Positions 43,037 through 52,478 of a DNA stretch of 64,000 bases are shown here, in pieces. Below the pieces are notes generated by a model. The model saw only the letters and a program-made list of their open reading frames with translations, searched no databases and was not told the origin of the DNA. The translations under genes and the position numbers were made by a program. Source of the DNA: CAG-632 sp963626805 (GTDB taxonomy: Bacteria > Bacillota > Clostridia > Lachnospirales > Lachnospiraceae); assembly GCA_963626805.1 (NCBI GenBank), contig CAVFXS010000028.1, positions 48,297 to 112,296 of the forward strand, in the 5' to 3' direction. Within the stretch, counting starts at the first letter, position 1; every line of letters starts with the position of its first letter.

Positions 43037-44480
43037 ATGTTTGAACTGGGTGAAAAGGACAATACTGCAGTTGCAGCAATAGATGAAAACGGAAACCGGA
43101 TTACGTATGGAGAAATTGTTCAGTTTTCGAAAAAGTTGAACGATATAATACCTCAGCGATGCTTAGTCTTTTCACTGTGTACGAATTCGATAGGATCATT
43201 AGCCGGGTATGCATCATTCATAGAAAATAGAATTGTACCATTACTATTAGCGGAGAAATTGAATCCGGAGCTGTTTCAATATCTGGTAGAAACATATCAG
43301 CCGGCATTTATCTGGGCCCCGGCAGAAGAGCAGGAGAAGATTTCCGGATATAAGAAAGTCTTTGAAGCATATGGANNNNNNNNNNGCATATGGATATGTG
43401 TTATATCGGACCGGACTAAAAGGATATCTGTTATATGATGAATTGGCATTATTGCTGACAACATCCGGAAGTACCGGAAGTCCTAAGCTGGTGCGCCAAA
43501 GCTATAAAAACATAGAAGCAAATACGAAATCAATTGTTGAATATTTGGAACTGGATGAAACAGAGCGTCCTATTACAACATTGCCAATGAACTATACGTA
43601 TGGTCTGTCAATTGTGAATACACATTTATATGTAGGAGCAACCATTCTTCTGACAGAGAAGACTTTGATGCAGAAAGAGTTTTGGAAGTTTTTCAAGGAG
43701 CAGCAGGCAACCTCTTTCGGAGGAGTACCGTATATTTATGAGATGCTGGCGAAACTTAGATTTTTCCGGATGGAACTTCCTTCTTTGCGGTATATGACGC
43801 AGGCCGGCGGTAAATTATTGCCGGATCTTCACAGACAATTCGCTGAGTATGCGCAGGAGAAAGGCTGTAAGTTCATAGTTATGTATGGGCAGACGGAAGC
43901 AACGGCGCGAATGGCATATCTTCCGGCGGAAAAATCACTTGAGAAGTATGGGAGTATGGGAATTGCAATTCCCGGTGGACGATTTGAACTGATTGATGTA
44001 GACGATTCTGTAATTCAGGATCCGAACATTATAGGAGAACTGGTTTATTACGGTGATAATGTAACCCTCGGATATGCAGAACATGGAGAAGATCTGATCC
44101 ATGCTGATGAACGGAATGGTGTTCTGGTAACTGGCGATATGGCAAAAAGGGATGAGGACGGTTTTTACTTTATTACCGGCCGGAAAAAGAGATTCCTTAA
44201 GATATACGGTAACCGTGTAAATATGGATGAGGTAGAACGGCTGATCCGGGCAGAATATCCGCAGGATGATTGTGCATGTGGCGGTATAGATGATAAAATG
44301 TACATTTATCTGGTGAAAGACAGGCAGGAGGATGCTGAGAAAATCAGAAAATTTGTCGCAGGGAAAACGGGGTTGAACAGCAATGCGTTTGCGGTTTATC
44401 CGGTTGCTGTGATTCCGCGGAACGATGCGGGTAAGATTTTATATTCAAAGCTGGAAGAATTGAGAAATGCACAGGACTGA
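43037..44480 (+). CDS. AMP-forming acyl-CoA/acyl-ACP ligase, broken only by an assembly gap
   Basis: An adenylate-forming enzyme: TTSGSTGSPKLV (P-loop), YGQTEATARM, TGDMAKRDEDGF and GRKKRFLKIYG lie in family order. The N-terminal part starts MFELGEKDN one base after the ACP stop. Ten N at 43376-43385 put the halves in different frames, but the 9 bases GCATATGGA occur on both sides. Removing the N run and one copy (19 bases) joins the frames as FEAYGYVLY, giving an intact 474-residue protein. Likely loads an acyl group on the adjacent ACP. Substrate unknown. Confidence 0.85.
43376..43385. other. Assembly gap (10 N) flanked by a 9-base duplication
   Basis: GCATATGGA is found at 43367-43375 and again at 43386-43394. 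The duplication and the frame rescue indicate two contigs that really overlap rather than missing sequence. Confidence 0.85.
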
Positions 44481-44522
44481 TGAGTACCTGAAAATAGCTA
44501 CTATAAAGCAAGGAGAGTTGAA

Positions 44523-45605
44523 ATGAAGATGCAGTTGGAGCAACTATTGCAACAGGATCCATATTCTATGGACAAAGAAGAAAAATCGGAAATGCTTTCT
44601 GATAATCTGAAGAGTTTAACGGAATATCATTATGAGAATTGTAAGGAATATCATGATATGCTTCAGAATCTTGGCGTTAAAATAGATGATTTTAAGTCCT
44701 ACTATGATATTCCGGCACTTCCGGTACGTCTTTTTAAGGAGTATGAATTAATGAGTGTTCCACGGGAAGAGATCAAAAAGGTTATGACTTCGTCAGGAAC
44801 AACCGGACAGTCGGTATCCAAGATCTTTTTGGATACCAGGAATGTGAAAGCACAGTCAGCGGTTCTGACGCATCTGATTTCAACTTGTATGGGAAAATCC
44901 AGACTGCCAATGATTGTTCTGGATACACAGCTTGTAAAGAAAAATCGTAGAATGTATTCGGCACGTGGAACGGGAATTACAGGATTCTCTATTTATGGAC
45001 GGGACATCTTTTATGCTTTGGATGATGATATGAGGCTGGACCTGGATGGAATGCAGGCTTATATTAAAAAGCACGGAGGAGAGCGCATATTATTATTTGG
45101 ATTCACGTATATGATCTGGCAGTATGTAGTATGTGAGATGGAAAAAAGAGAAGTCCGTTTTTCAATAGAAGATGCTGTGTTATTTCATGGCGGTGGCTGG
45201 AAGAAATTGCAGAATCAGGCGGTTGATAGTCTGGAATTTAACCGGAGAGTAAAGGACCGGTTGGGCAATGTAACAATTCATGATTATTATGGAATGGTGG
45301 AACAGCTGGGATCTATTTATATTGAGTGTGAATATGGACATATGCATTGTTCTAATTATTCAGATATTATCATCCGGAATCCGAAAGACTTTTCAGTACA
45401 GCCACATGGCGAAAAGGGTCTGATGGAGGTCGTTTCGGTTTTACCGACCAGTTATCCGGGACATGTTCTTTTGACGGAAGATGAAGGGGTTATTATGGGT
45501 GAAGATGATTGCCCATGCGGACGGAAAGGTAAATATTTTAAAATTATCGGAAGAATTAAAAATGCGGAAGTCAGGGGGTGCAGTGACACTTATGAAAAAC
45601 ATTGA
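44523..45605 (+). CDS. LuxE-like acyl-protein synthetase
   Basis: A 360-residue member of the LuxE family. SSGTTGQSVSKIF is the adenylation motif, HGGGWKKL and YGMVEQLGSIY are typical of the family, and CPCGRKGKYFKIIGR precedes the C-terminal AEVRGCSD, where the Cys (about 353) corresponds to the LuxE residue that carries the acyl thioester. LuxE activates a fatty acid and passes it to the LuxC reductase. LuxC is the next gene, overlapping by about 14 bases. No luciferase genes are present. Confidence 0.9.
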   Translation: MKMQLEQLLQQDPYSMDKEEKSEMLSDNLKSLTEYHYENCKEYHDMLQNLGVKIDDFKSYYDIPALPVRLFKEYELMSVPREEIKKVMTSSGTTGQSVSKIFLDTRNVKAQSAVLTHLISTCMGKSRLPMIVLDTQLVKKNRRMYSARGTGITGFSIYGRDIFYALDDDMRLDLDGMQAYIKKHGGERILLFGFTYMIWQYVVCEMEKREVRFSIEDAVLFHGGGWKKLQNQAVDSLEFNRRVKDRLGNVTIHDYYGMVEQLGSIYIECEYGHMHCSNYSDIIIRNPKDFSVQPHGEKGLMEVVSVLPTSYPGHVLLTEDEGVIMGEDDCPCGRKGKYFKIIGRIKNAEVRGCSDTYEKH

Positions 45606-46785
45606 TGTGATATATTTGGCCGGTGGACCATTGGAAGAAAAAAAGCCGTTGGCACCATATAGTGAGCAGGTTTGTGAATTTTTAGGAGAGTTATCAAAGC
45701 GGATTCAAAAAGATAAAGAAGCGAAACAGTATCCGGATGTTTTGTCATTTGCCTTCTTTTGTCGGAGTGGTAATATTAAACGATTGAAGACAGAATTTGA
45801 GGACGGAAGAGTACGGCTTGGTAAAGGAAATGTATTTCATATAGCACCTTCCAACATTCCGATTAATTTTGCATTTACCTATGTATTCGGTTTATTGGCA
45901 GGAAATGCGAACATTGTACGTGTTTCGGCGACAAAACAATATCCGCAGGTGGATATTGTTTGCCGTATCTTAAATCAAATGTTTGGGGAAGAGGCTTACC
46001 AGGAGATTAAAAACTATACCGCGATCATTACATATGAGCGCAATCAGGAAATCACAGATGCATTATCCAGACTGGCAGATGCACGGGTAATCTGGGGAGG
46101 AAATGAAACGATTACAGATATCAGAAAATCTCCACTGAAACCAAGATGTACAGAGATTACGTTTGCAGATCGGTTTTCGTTTGGAATTATTTCTGCGGAA
46201 CAGATACTGGATGATACGGAAGAGGCAATCAAAAAACTGGCAAAGAATTTTTATAATGATACCTATCTTATGGATCAGAATGCCTGTTCCACACCGCACC
46301 TGCTCATCTGGGATACGAGAAATTGTAAACAGGTGACGGAAGCGAAGAACAGATTCTGGCAGGCGATTTATGAAGAGTCTTTAAGATATGATCTGGCAGA
46401 GATCAAAGTGAGTGATAAATATGTCATGACTTGCAAGTATGCGATAGAATTATCGAATATCCGGGAATTGAAACGTTATGAGAATTATCTATATGTGTAT
46501 ACATTAGATTCCTTAACGAACTCGATTACTCGGCTGCGGGGAAAATTCGGACTGTTCTTTGAATATGAAGCAGAGGACCTTGCAATGCTTGGGAAATATA
46601 TCAATGAGACGGTACAGACCTGTGCATACTATGGTATTGATAAACAGGAGTTGGCTGAAATGATAGTGAAAAATCACTGGACCGGAATAGACCGGATCGT
46701 ACCATTTGGAAAAACCTTGGATATCGGAACATATTGGGACGGCTATGATATTGTAGCAAGTCTGTCCAGAATTATAGGAGTATAA
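45592..46785 (+). CDS. LuxC-like acyl-CoA/acyl-protein reductase
   Basis: A 397-residue member of the LuxC family (aldehyde-dehydrogenase fold). HIAPSNIPINF (83-93) is the nucleotide region and Cys232 in MDQNACSTPH the acyl-accepting residue. With LuxE it reduces an activated acyl group to an aldehyde using NADPH. The start is uncertain: ATG 45592 is taken here, but GTG 45583 just downstream of AGGGGG (45573-45578) is possible and adds 3 residues. A non-luminous LuxC/LuxE pair in a capsule-type locus implies an aldehyde intermediate in glycan assembly. Confidence 0.9.
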   Translation: MKNIDVIYLAGGPLEEKKPLAPYSEQVCEFLGELSKRIQKDKEAKQYPDVLSFAFFCRSGNIKRLKTEFEDGRVRLGKGNVFHIAPSNIPINFAFTYVFGLLAGNANIVRVSATKQYPQVDIVCRILNQMFGEEAYQEIKNYTAIITYERNQEITDALSRLADARVIWGGNETITDIRKSPLKPRCTEITFADRFSFGIISAEQILDDTEEAIKKLAKNFYNDTYLMDQNACSTPHLLIWDTRNCKQVTEAKNRFWQAIYEESLRYDLAEIKVSDKYVMTCKYAIELSNIRELKRYENYLYVYTLDSLTNSITRLRGKFGLFFEYEAEDLAMLGKYINETVQTCAYYGIDKQELAEMIVKNHWTGIDRIVPFGKTLDIGTYWDGYDIVASLSRIIGV

Positions 46786-46788
46786 AGC

Positions 46789-49620
46789 ATGAAAATGAAA
46801 GAAAAACTGCTAAAAGTACAGAAAAATGTTTATGTTAGGTATACAATCCTGTATGCTGTATTTTTTATAGTCGTTTTTCTGCCATTCTGGTATAATGGCA
46901 AGTCATTTGTATGGAGCATGGACGGACTTTCCCAACACTATTCAAATCTGTTGTATTTACGTGAATGGGTAAAAGAAATCTTAAAAAATCTGATCGAAAA
47001 CCATTCTCTGGTAATTCCGATGTGGAATCTGGAGCTTGGTATGGGATTTGATGTGAGCAGTGCATTGGCATTCCGGCCTTTGCAGTGGCTGGCAGTATTT
47101 TTTAATGCCAATACAATGGAGTATTTTTTTATCGTCCGTACATGGATCAGCCTATATATAGCGGGAATTGGTTTTCTGTTATTCAGTAAGCATGAAAAAG
47201 TTACAGATATTGCGGCACTGATTGCAGCATTGATGTATGTATATTCTGGTTTTGCTATTTATTTTGCGGCCAAACATCCGTTGTTTATGGAACTGGTGAT
47301 GTATTTGCCATTTATTTTATACGGAACGGCAAAGATTCTGGATGAAAAAAAATCAGCGGTATTCGTGGCAAGTATCGCATTGTCCGGAATCAGCTATTTT
47401 TATTTCCTTTACATGTTTACGATTGCGGCATTTTTGTTTGCATTAGTCAGATATTTATTAAAAACAGAAAAATCCTGGAAGGATTTTGGACAGACATTAC
47501 TCAGATTTATTGTACAATATATGCTTGGACTTGGCATAGCGGCAATATCCTTTATACCGGCATTACAATATATTCAGTCAAGTGACAGAGGTTCTGCGGA
47601 ACGGGGAGAAAGTCTTTGGTTATATGGGAAAGATTATTATTTAACCCTTTTGACCAGCTTTTCTGATATTGTTGAGTTGCATCAGTATGGATTTATTGGA
47701 ATGTCAGCAATCGGCATATTGGCATTATACTGGTTGTTTAGGAAAAAGGATAAGCAGACGAAAGAAATTCTGATTCAGATGGGAATTTATCTGATCTGTT
47801 TTTTGGTACCATTCTTTTCGTGGGTATTCAATGGATTCGGGAGTTCAACGGAGCGATGGAGTTTCTTATTTTCATTTTGGTTTGCAATGGGAACGGCAGT
47901 TGCCATTACAGAGATCATGAAAGAAAACTATGGTATCCGAAGTATGGTAAATCTCCTAGGCGGAGCATATATAGTATTATATGTAATGGTGAAGAAAATT
48001 CTGCATTCCGAAATCCAGAGCGGTATATGCTTCTTTGCTATCTTTATATTGTGTTATAATCTGTTATATAGCCAGAGAAAAAATATTAAAAATATTCGTA
48101 AAATAGCGGTTGTTATCCTGATAGCGGTAATGTGTCTGGAGACAACATTAAAATCTTTTGAATTATATATGTCTGGAGATAGTAGTGAATATATAGCATC
48201 ATTTGTGGATTCTCAAAAGGTCTGGGCGGAGAAAAATAATACATCAGCGGAAGCATTGTCATTAATTTCGGATGATAGTACATATCGTGTAGATGTTGTA
48301 GTACCGGATTCGGAGAAGTATAAATACCGGAATTATGGAGTTGGATTGGGAATAAACGGATTATCCAGTTATTACAGTTATATTCCGGCTAATTTAAAAA
48401 ATACATTACTGGATGTGGGAAATACACAGAATTATCAGCCGTTTCTGATCTATGACTTAAGTCAGAGAACGGTATTGGATACTCTGTCGGCGGTCAAATA
48501 TGTAACCAATTCTGAAGACAACCCATTGGATGTTCCGTATGGTTATACAAAGGTGGGAACAATGGAGAAAACATATACAGATGGTAAGACCAGAGAAATC
48601 TATGTATATAAAAATGATTATGCACTGCCATTAATGTATACGTACGATTCTTATGTATCCACCCAAACATATGAATCACTGGAATCAAATGAAAAGGAAC
48701 AGGCAATGATGCAGGGAATTGTATTGAAGGAGAGTAATTTGCCTGAACAGCAGTTAAAGTTTGATTATAAAACGATTTTAAACAGACAGGGAATTGAGAC
48801 GCAGATTCAGCAGATAGCAGAGACAAATGAAAATCTGGAATTACAGGATGGAAAGTTTATTATAAAAAAAGATGGCACGACTGTGAAATTAACAATTCCG
48901 GATAATGTGACCGGTGAGTTGTATGTGAAGATAAACGGAGTCGAATATGCTGATAAAACAGATGCTTATTTGAATGACGAAGAGAAACAGTTGTCAGTTT
49001 ACGAAAAGCATGTACTGGAAAGGAAATTAAAGCAGAAAGGGGAAGCTGAAAGTGCATCCCTGGCATTTACGATGGGGGATAACTATACCAGAAATGCATT
49101 GCTATCGTCGTCTAACCAATACTATTATGGAAAACGTGATATGCTGGCGAATCTAGGATATTGTACGACACAGAAGGAATTATATATTCGGTTTTCGGTT
49201 GCCGGTGAGTATTCGTATGATGATATAGCAGTGATCTCGCAACCGATGGATCGATATGCGGATCAAGTAGCAAAATTGGCAGAAGATCCGGTAGAGGATA
49301 TTAATATTGACTGCAACACCGTGACAGCACATACCACATTATCAAAGGACAAGATCCTGTGTATTGCGATTCCGTACAGCGATGGATGGAGTGCAAAGGT
49401 AAACGGTGAGCCGGTAGAGGTGCTGGAAGGAAATGGAATGTATATGGCACTTCCGTTAAAGGCAGGAGAGAATGAGATTGAGTTAAATTATGAGACACCG
49501 GGAATACGAACCGGAATTGCAATTTCCCTGTTATCACTTGGAATTCTGATTCTGGTGCTTGGAATACCGGCATGGTGGAAAACGGTTCAGAAGCTTAGAA
49601 GACGTCGTTATCATTCATAA
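46789..49620 (+). CDS. YfhO-family membrane protein (GT-C type), copy 1
   Basis: A 943-residue protein with about 12-13 helices in the first 460 residues and a large soluble C-terminal part. The WSMDGLSQHY motif in the first external loop (about residue 43) is typical of YfhO, a GT-C relative required in Gram-positive bacteria for outer-face glycosylation of teichoic acid or other polymers with polyprenyl-phosphate sugars. The soluble tail ends with EPVEVLEGNGMYMALP and ETPGIR, nearly matching copy 2. Confidence 0.87.
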   Translation: MKMKEKLLKVQKNVYVRYTILYAVFFIVVFLPFWYNGKSFVWSMDGLSQHYSNLLYLREWVKEILKNLIENHSLVIPMWNLELGMGFDVSSALAFRPLQWLAVFFNANTMEYFFIVRTWISLYIAGIGFLLFSKHEKVTDIAALIAALMYVYSGFAIYFAAKHPLFMELVMYLPFILYGTAKILDEKKSAVFVASIALSGISYFYFLYMFTIAAFLFALVRYLLKTEKSWKDFGQTLLRFIVQYMLGLGIAAISFIPALQYIQSSDRGSAERGESLWLYGKDYYLTLLTSFSDIVELHQYGFIGMSAIGILALYWLFRKKDKQTKEILIQMGIYLICFLVPFFSWVFNGFGSSTERWSFLFSFWFAMGTAVAITEIMKENYGIRSMVNLLGGAYIVLYVMVKKILHSEIQSGICFFAIFILCYNLLYSQRKNIKNIRKIAVVILIAVMCLETTLKSFELYMSGDSSEYIASFVDSQKVWAEKNNTSAEALSLISDDSTYRVDVVVPDSEKYKYRNYGVGLGINGLSSYYSYIPANLKNTLLDVGNTQNYQPFLIYDLSQRTVLDTLSAVKYVTNSEDNPLDVPYGYTKVGTMEKTYTDGKTREIYVYKNDYALPLMYTYDSYVSTQTYESLESNEKEQAMMQGIVLKESNLPEQQLKFDYKTILNRQGIETQIQQIAETNENLELQDGKFIIKKDGTTVKLTIPDNVTGELYVKINGVEYADKTDAYLNDEEKQLSVYEKHVLERKLKQKGEAESASLAFTMGDNYTRNALLSSSNQYYYGKRDMLANLGYCTTQKELYIRFSVAGEYSYDDIAVISQPMDRYADQVAKLAEDPVEDINIDCNTVTAHTTLSKDKILCIAIPYSDGWSAKVNGEPVEVLEGNGMYMALPLKAGENEIELNYETPGIRTGIAISLLSLGILILVLGIPAWWKTVQKLRRRRYHS

Positions 49621-49630
49621 GGGGTAAGGT

Positions 49631-52477
49631 ATGAAGAAAGGAAAACTGGTGGGACAACTGAAGAATTGGCTGGAGCATCTGGAGCGACCACGGAATTATT
49701 ATGTGCTGTATACGATTCTGTTTGTAATTTTCTTTGCAGGGGCAGAGTTTGCTTTTCTGTATTTCGGAAAGTCTTTTTTGTGGGCTTCCGACGGATTGTC
49801 ACAGCATTATCCAAGCTTACTGTATACCAGAAGATGGATTCGGGAAGTAGCGAAAAGTATTCTGGTAGATCATACCTTCCGCTTTCCGATGTGGGATATG
49901 TCAATCGGATTCGGACAGGATTTTCAGGATGCATTTTCATTCCGACCGATTAATTTTCTGTTTGCGTTGGTGCCGGAGAGTGGGATTGAGCTGTTCCTGT
50001 TGATCCGGGTGATTCTTTATTTATATCTGTGTGGTCTGTGCTTTTCATTGCTGATACGGAGATTTCACTGGGATGGCTATGCCGGACTGGTAGGCAGTAT
50101 GGTATATACCTTCTGTGGTTATAGCCTGTATTATGCATGCAGACACACGTTTTTTATGGAATTAATGTGTTATCTGCCATTACTGTTTCTGGGAATCGAG
50201 CACATTCTGGAGAAAAAGAAGCCGTGGCTGTTTCTTGCGGTTGTGGCACTCTGTGGAATGAGTAATTTTACATTCCTTTATATGATAATTCTGCCGGCAG
50301 TAATCTATGCCTGCATCCGGTACTTTCATATGGACAGGCAGAGAAGTGTCCGGGATTTTGCAGGGTGTTTTTTGTATACGGCATTGATTTTTGTGTGGGG
50401 AGTCGGGATAGCGGCGATATGCTTTATTCCGGGTGTTATACGATTCTTTAATAGTGCCAGAGTATCGGAGGCATCGTTTGGCAGTTATCTGCATTTCGAC
50501 TGGAATTATTATTATCAGCTATTAACTGGGTTCCTGACAACGAATAAAATAGGCTTACATGGAATATTAGGTCTTTCCGGAATTGCATTATTATGTATCT
50601 GTCTGCTGTTTATGCGGAAGGATCGGCAGGTAAGACAGATGAAGATTGGCATAGTGAGCGGGGCACTGGTATTCTGCATTCCGGCACTGGTATTATTATT
50701 TAATGGCTTTGTTGGAAAAACGAACCGCTGGACCTTTATATTTGCGATGGTGGTGGCACTGACGGTGACTGCGATGCTTCCGCGGCTGCTTACCATGCAG
50801 GAGAGAGAGCAGCGGCAGTTACGGATAGCTGTGATCGTATTTTCGGTTTTTGAGATCGGCTTATATCTGTTGGCGGGTGAGAAGCTGGAGTATTCTTATC
50901 TGCTGCTGCTGATGATGTCCCTGATCGTGCTTGCGGGCGGGCAGACGGCAGCCAGACATCCGTATAGAGTCCGGGCAGCGATTCTGGGGCTTGTATTTCT
51001 GGATATTTCGCTGACGGCATGGTCTTTTTATGCACCGGCAGGGCAGAATTATATCAGTGAGTTTGTAGATGCCGGGAGTGTAGAGGCAGAGGCGGATAAT
51101 TCTTCTATCGTGATGATGGAGAATAATTCGGATGCCAGTATATTCCGTCTGGATGTTATATTCCCTAGTTATACGCAGAAGCAGCGGTATAAGAATTATG
51201 GCCTGCGCTCCGATTATAACGGAGTGAGCTCTTATTTCAGCTTTACCGGTGAGCAGGTGATCGATTATTCCAGTGAGATGGGGAATTCTCAGCAGAGTAT
51301 CCTATTTCAGATTCTGGATCTCGATCAGCGCACTGTATTAAACGAGCTGGCAGGAGTAAAGTATGTGACGGTAGCGGAGTCCGAGGTGGCACAGGTGCCA
51401 TATGGATATATCGGAGAACAGCGGCAGCTGAAGACCTATATAAATGGAACGGAGGAGAATGTATTTCTGTATGTGAATCAGTATTATCTTCCGATCATGT
51501 ATACGTATGACACGTATATCACCAGAGAGGTGTATGACGGCTTGGAGCCGAATATGAAGGAGCAGGCGATGCTTCAGGGGATTGTACTGAATGAGACTCT
51601 GGATGGTTATCCGCAGACGGAGCTTGAGTACACCAGCAAGACCGTGGAGACGAAGGAAGAATTGCTGGAGCAGATCAGGGAGAATGTAGATCCGGAACGG
51701 ATCGAGGTGACAGAGGATGGATTGCTTGTCAAGAAGGATAATTCATCGGTATGGGTGTCCTGCGATGGATGGAGGAATTCAGAGACATATCTCTTATGGA
51801 AGAATATCCTGTATACCAATCTGACGGTGCAGGAGGAGCGGACTTACGGGCTGAAGGAGAACAGCACCAGATATCAGGAAGCGAAATATGATAGCAGTCA
51901 TTTCCTGCAGAATGAGAACCGGAGCAGTACGATTATAGTGTCTGTGCCGGGAGTGGAAAAGCGGTGTGAGTTGTTATCAGATGCCCACCAGTATTACAGA
52001 GGAGCCAAGGATTTACTGGTAAATCTCGGATATTCGGAACAGGCAAAGGATGGAATCACGATTCAGTTTACACAGGCAGGCTTCTATTCCTTCGATGATA
52101 TGAAGGTGATCTGTCAGCCGATGAATCAGTATGTAGACCGGGTGAGTGCTCTGGCAGCAGATCCGATAGAGGATATTACGATTGATGGCAATGTGGTAAC
52201 CGCACATACAGAGCCATCCGGAGATCGAATTCTTTGCATTGCATTACCATACAGCATTGGCTGGAGTGCTACCATAAACGGAGAGCCGGTGGAGATTCTG
52301 GAAGGAAACCGGATGTACATGGCGATTCCGATCAAGGCAGGATATAACGAGATAGAGCTGCGGTATGAGACACCGGGAATACGGATCGGGACGCTCATAT
52401 CACTGGCATCGCTTTTGATACTGGCGGTCATGATACCGATCTGGAGAAAGCGAAATATACGGAGAAAGGTGCGGTAG
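49631..52477 (+). CDS. YfhO-family membrane protein (GT-C type), copy 2
   Basis: A 948-residue tandem paralogue of the preceding gene, with the same topology and the motif WASDGLSQHYP. The C-terminal segment (GWSATINGEPVEILEGN and YETPGIR) matches copy 1, whereas the middle soluble region differs more, so the two probably act on different sugars or sites. Ten bases separate them. Higher GC than copy 1, suggesting the pair was not duplicated recently. Confidence 0.87.
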   Translation: MKKGKLVGQLKNWLEHLERPRNYYVLYTILFVIFFAGAEFAFLYFGKSFLWASDGLSQHYPSLLYTRRWIREVAKSILVDHTFRFPMWDMSIGFGQDFQDAFSFRPINFLFALVPESGIELFLLIRVILYLYLCGLCFSLLIRRFHWDGYAGLVGSMVYTFCGYSLYYACRHTFFMELMCYLPLLFLGIEHILEKKKPWLFLAVVALCGMSNFTFLYMIILPAVIYACIRYFHMDRQRSVRDFAGCFLYTALIFVWGVGIAAICFIPGVIRFFNSARVSEASFGSYLHFDWNYYYQLLTGFLTTNKIGLHGILGLSGIALLCICLLFMRKDRQVRQMKIGIVSGALVFCIPALVLLFNGFVGKTNRWTFIFAMVVALTVTAMLPRLLTMQEREQRQLRIAVIVFSVFEIGLYLLAGEKLEYSYLLLLMMSLIVLAGGQTAARHPYRVRAAILGLVFLDISLTAWSFYAPAGQNYISEFVDAGSVEAEADNSSIVMMENNSDASIFRLDVIFPSYTQKQRYKNYGLRSDYNGVSSYFSFTGEQVIDYSSEMGNSQQSILFQILDLDQRTVLNELAGVKYVTVAESEVAQVPYGYIGEQRQLKTYINGTEENVFLYVNQYYLPIMYTYDTYITREVYDGLEPNMKEQAMLQGIVLNETLDGYPQTELEYTSKTVETKEELLEQIRENVDPERIEVTEDGLLVKKDNSSVWVSCDGWRNSETYLLWKNILYTNLTVQEERTYGLKENSTRYQEAKYDSSHFLQNENRSSTIIVSVPGVEKRCELLSDAHQYYRGAKDLLVNLGYSEQAKDGITIQFTQAGFYSFDDMKVICQPMNQYVDRVSALAADPIEDITIDGNVVTAHTEPSGDRILCIALPYSIGWSATINGEPVEILEGNRMYMAIPIKAGYNEIELRYETPGIRIGTLISLASLLILAVMIPIWRKRNIRRKVR

Positions 52478-52478
52478 T

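Noticed and set aside
43367..43394. 9-bp target-site duplication of an insertion sequence at the N gap
   Set aside because: No terminal inverted repeats or element sequence borders the Ns, and collapsing the duplicate restores the frame exactly.
44523..46785. Bioluminescence (lux) operon
   Set aside because: LuxC and LuxE homologues are present, but there is no luxA, luxB or luxD, and the context is polysaccharide synthesis.
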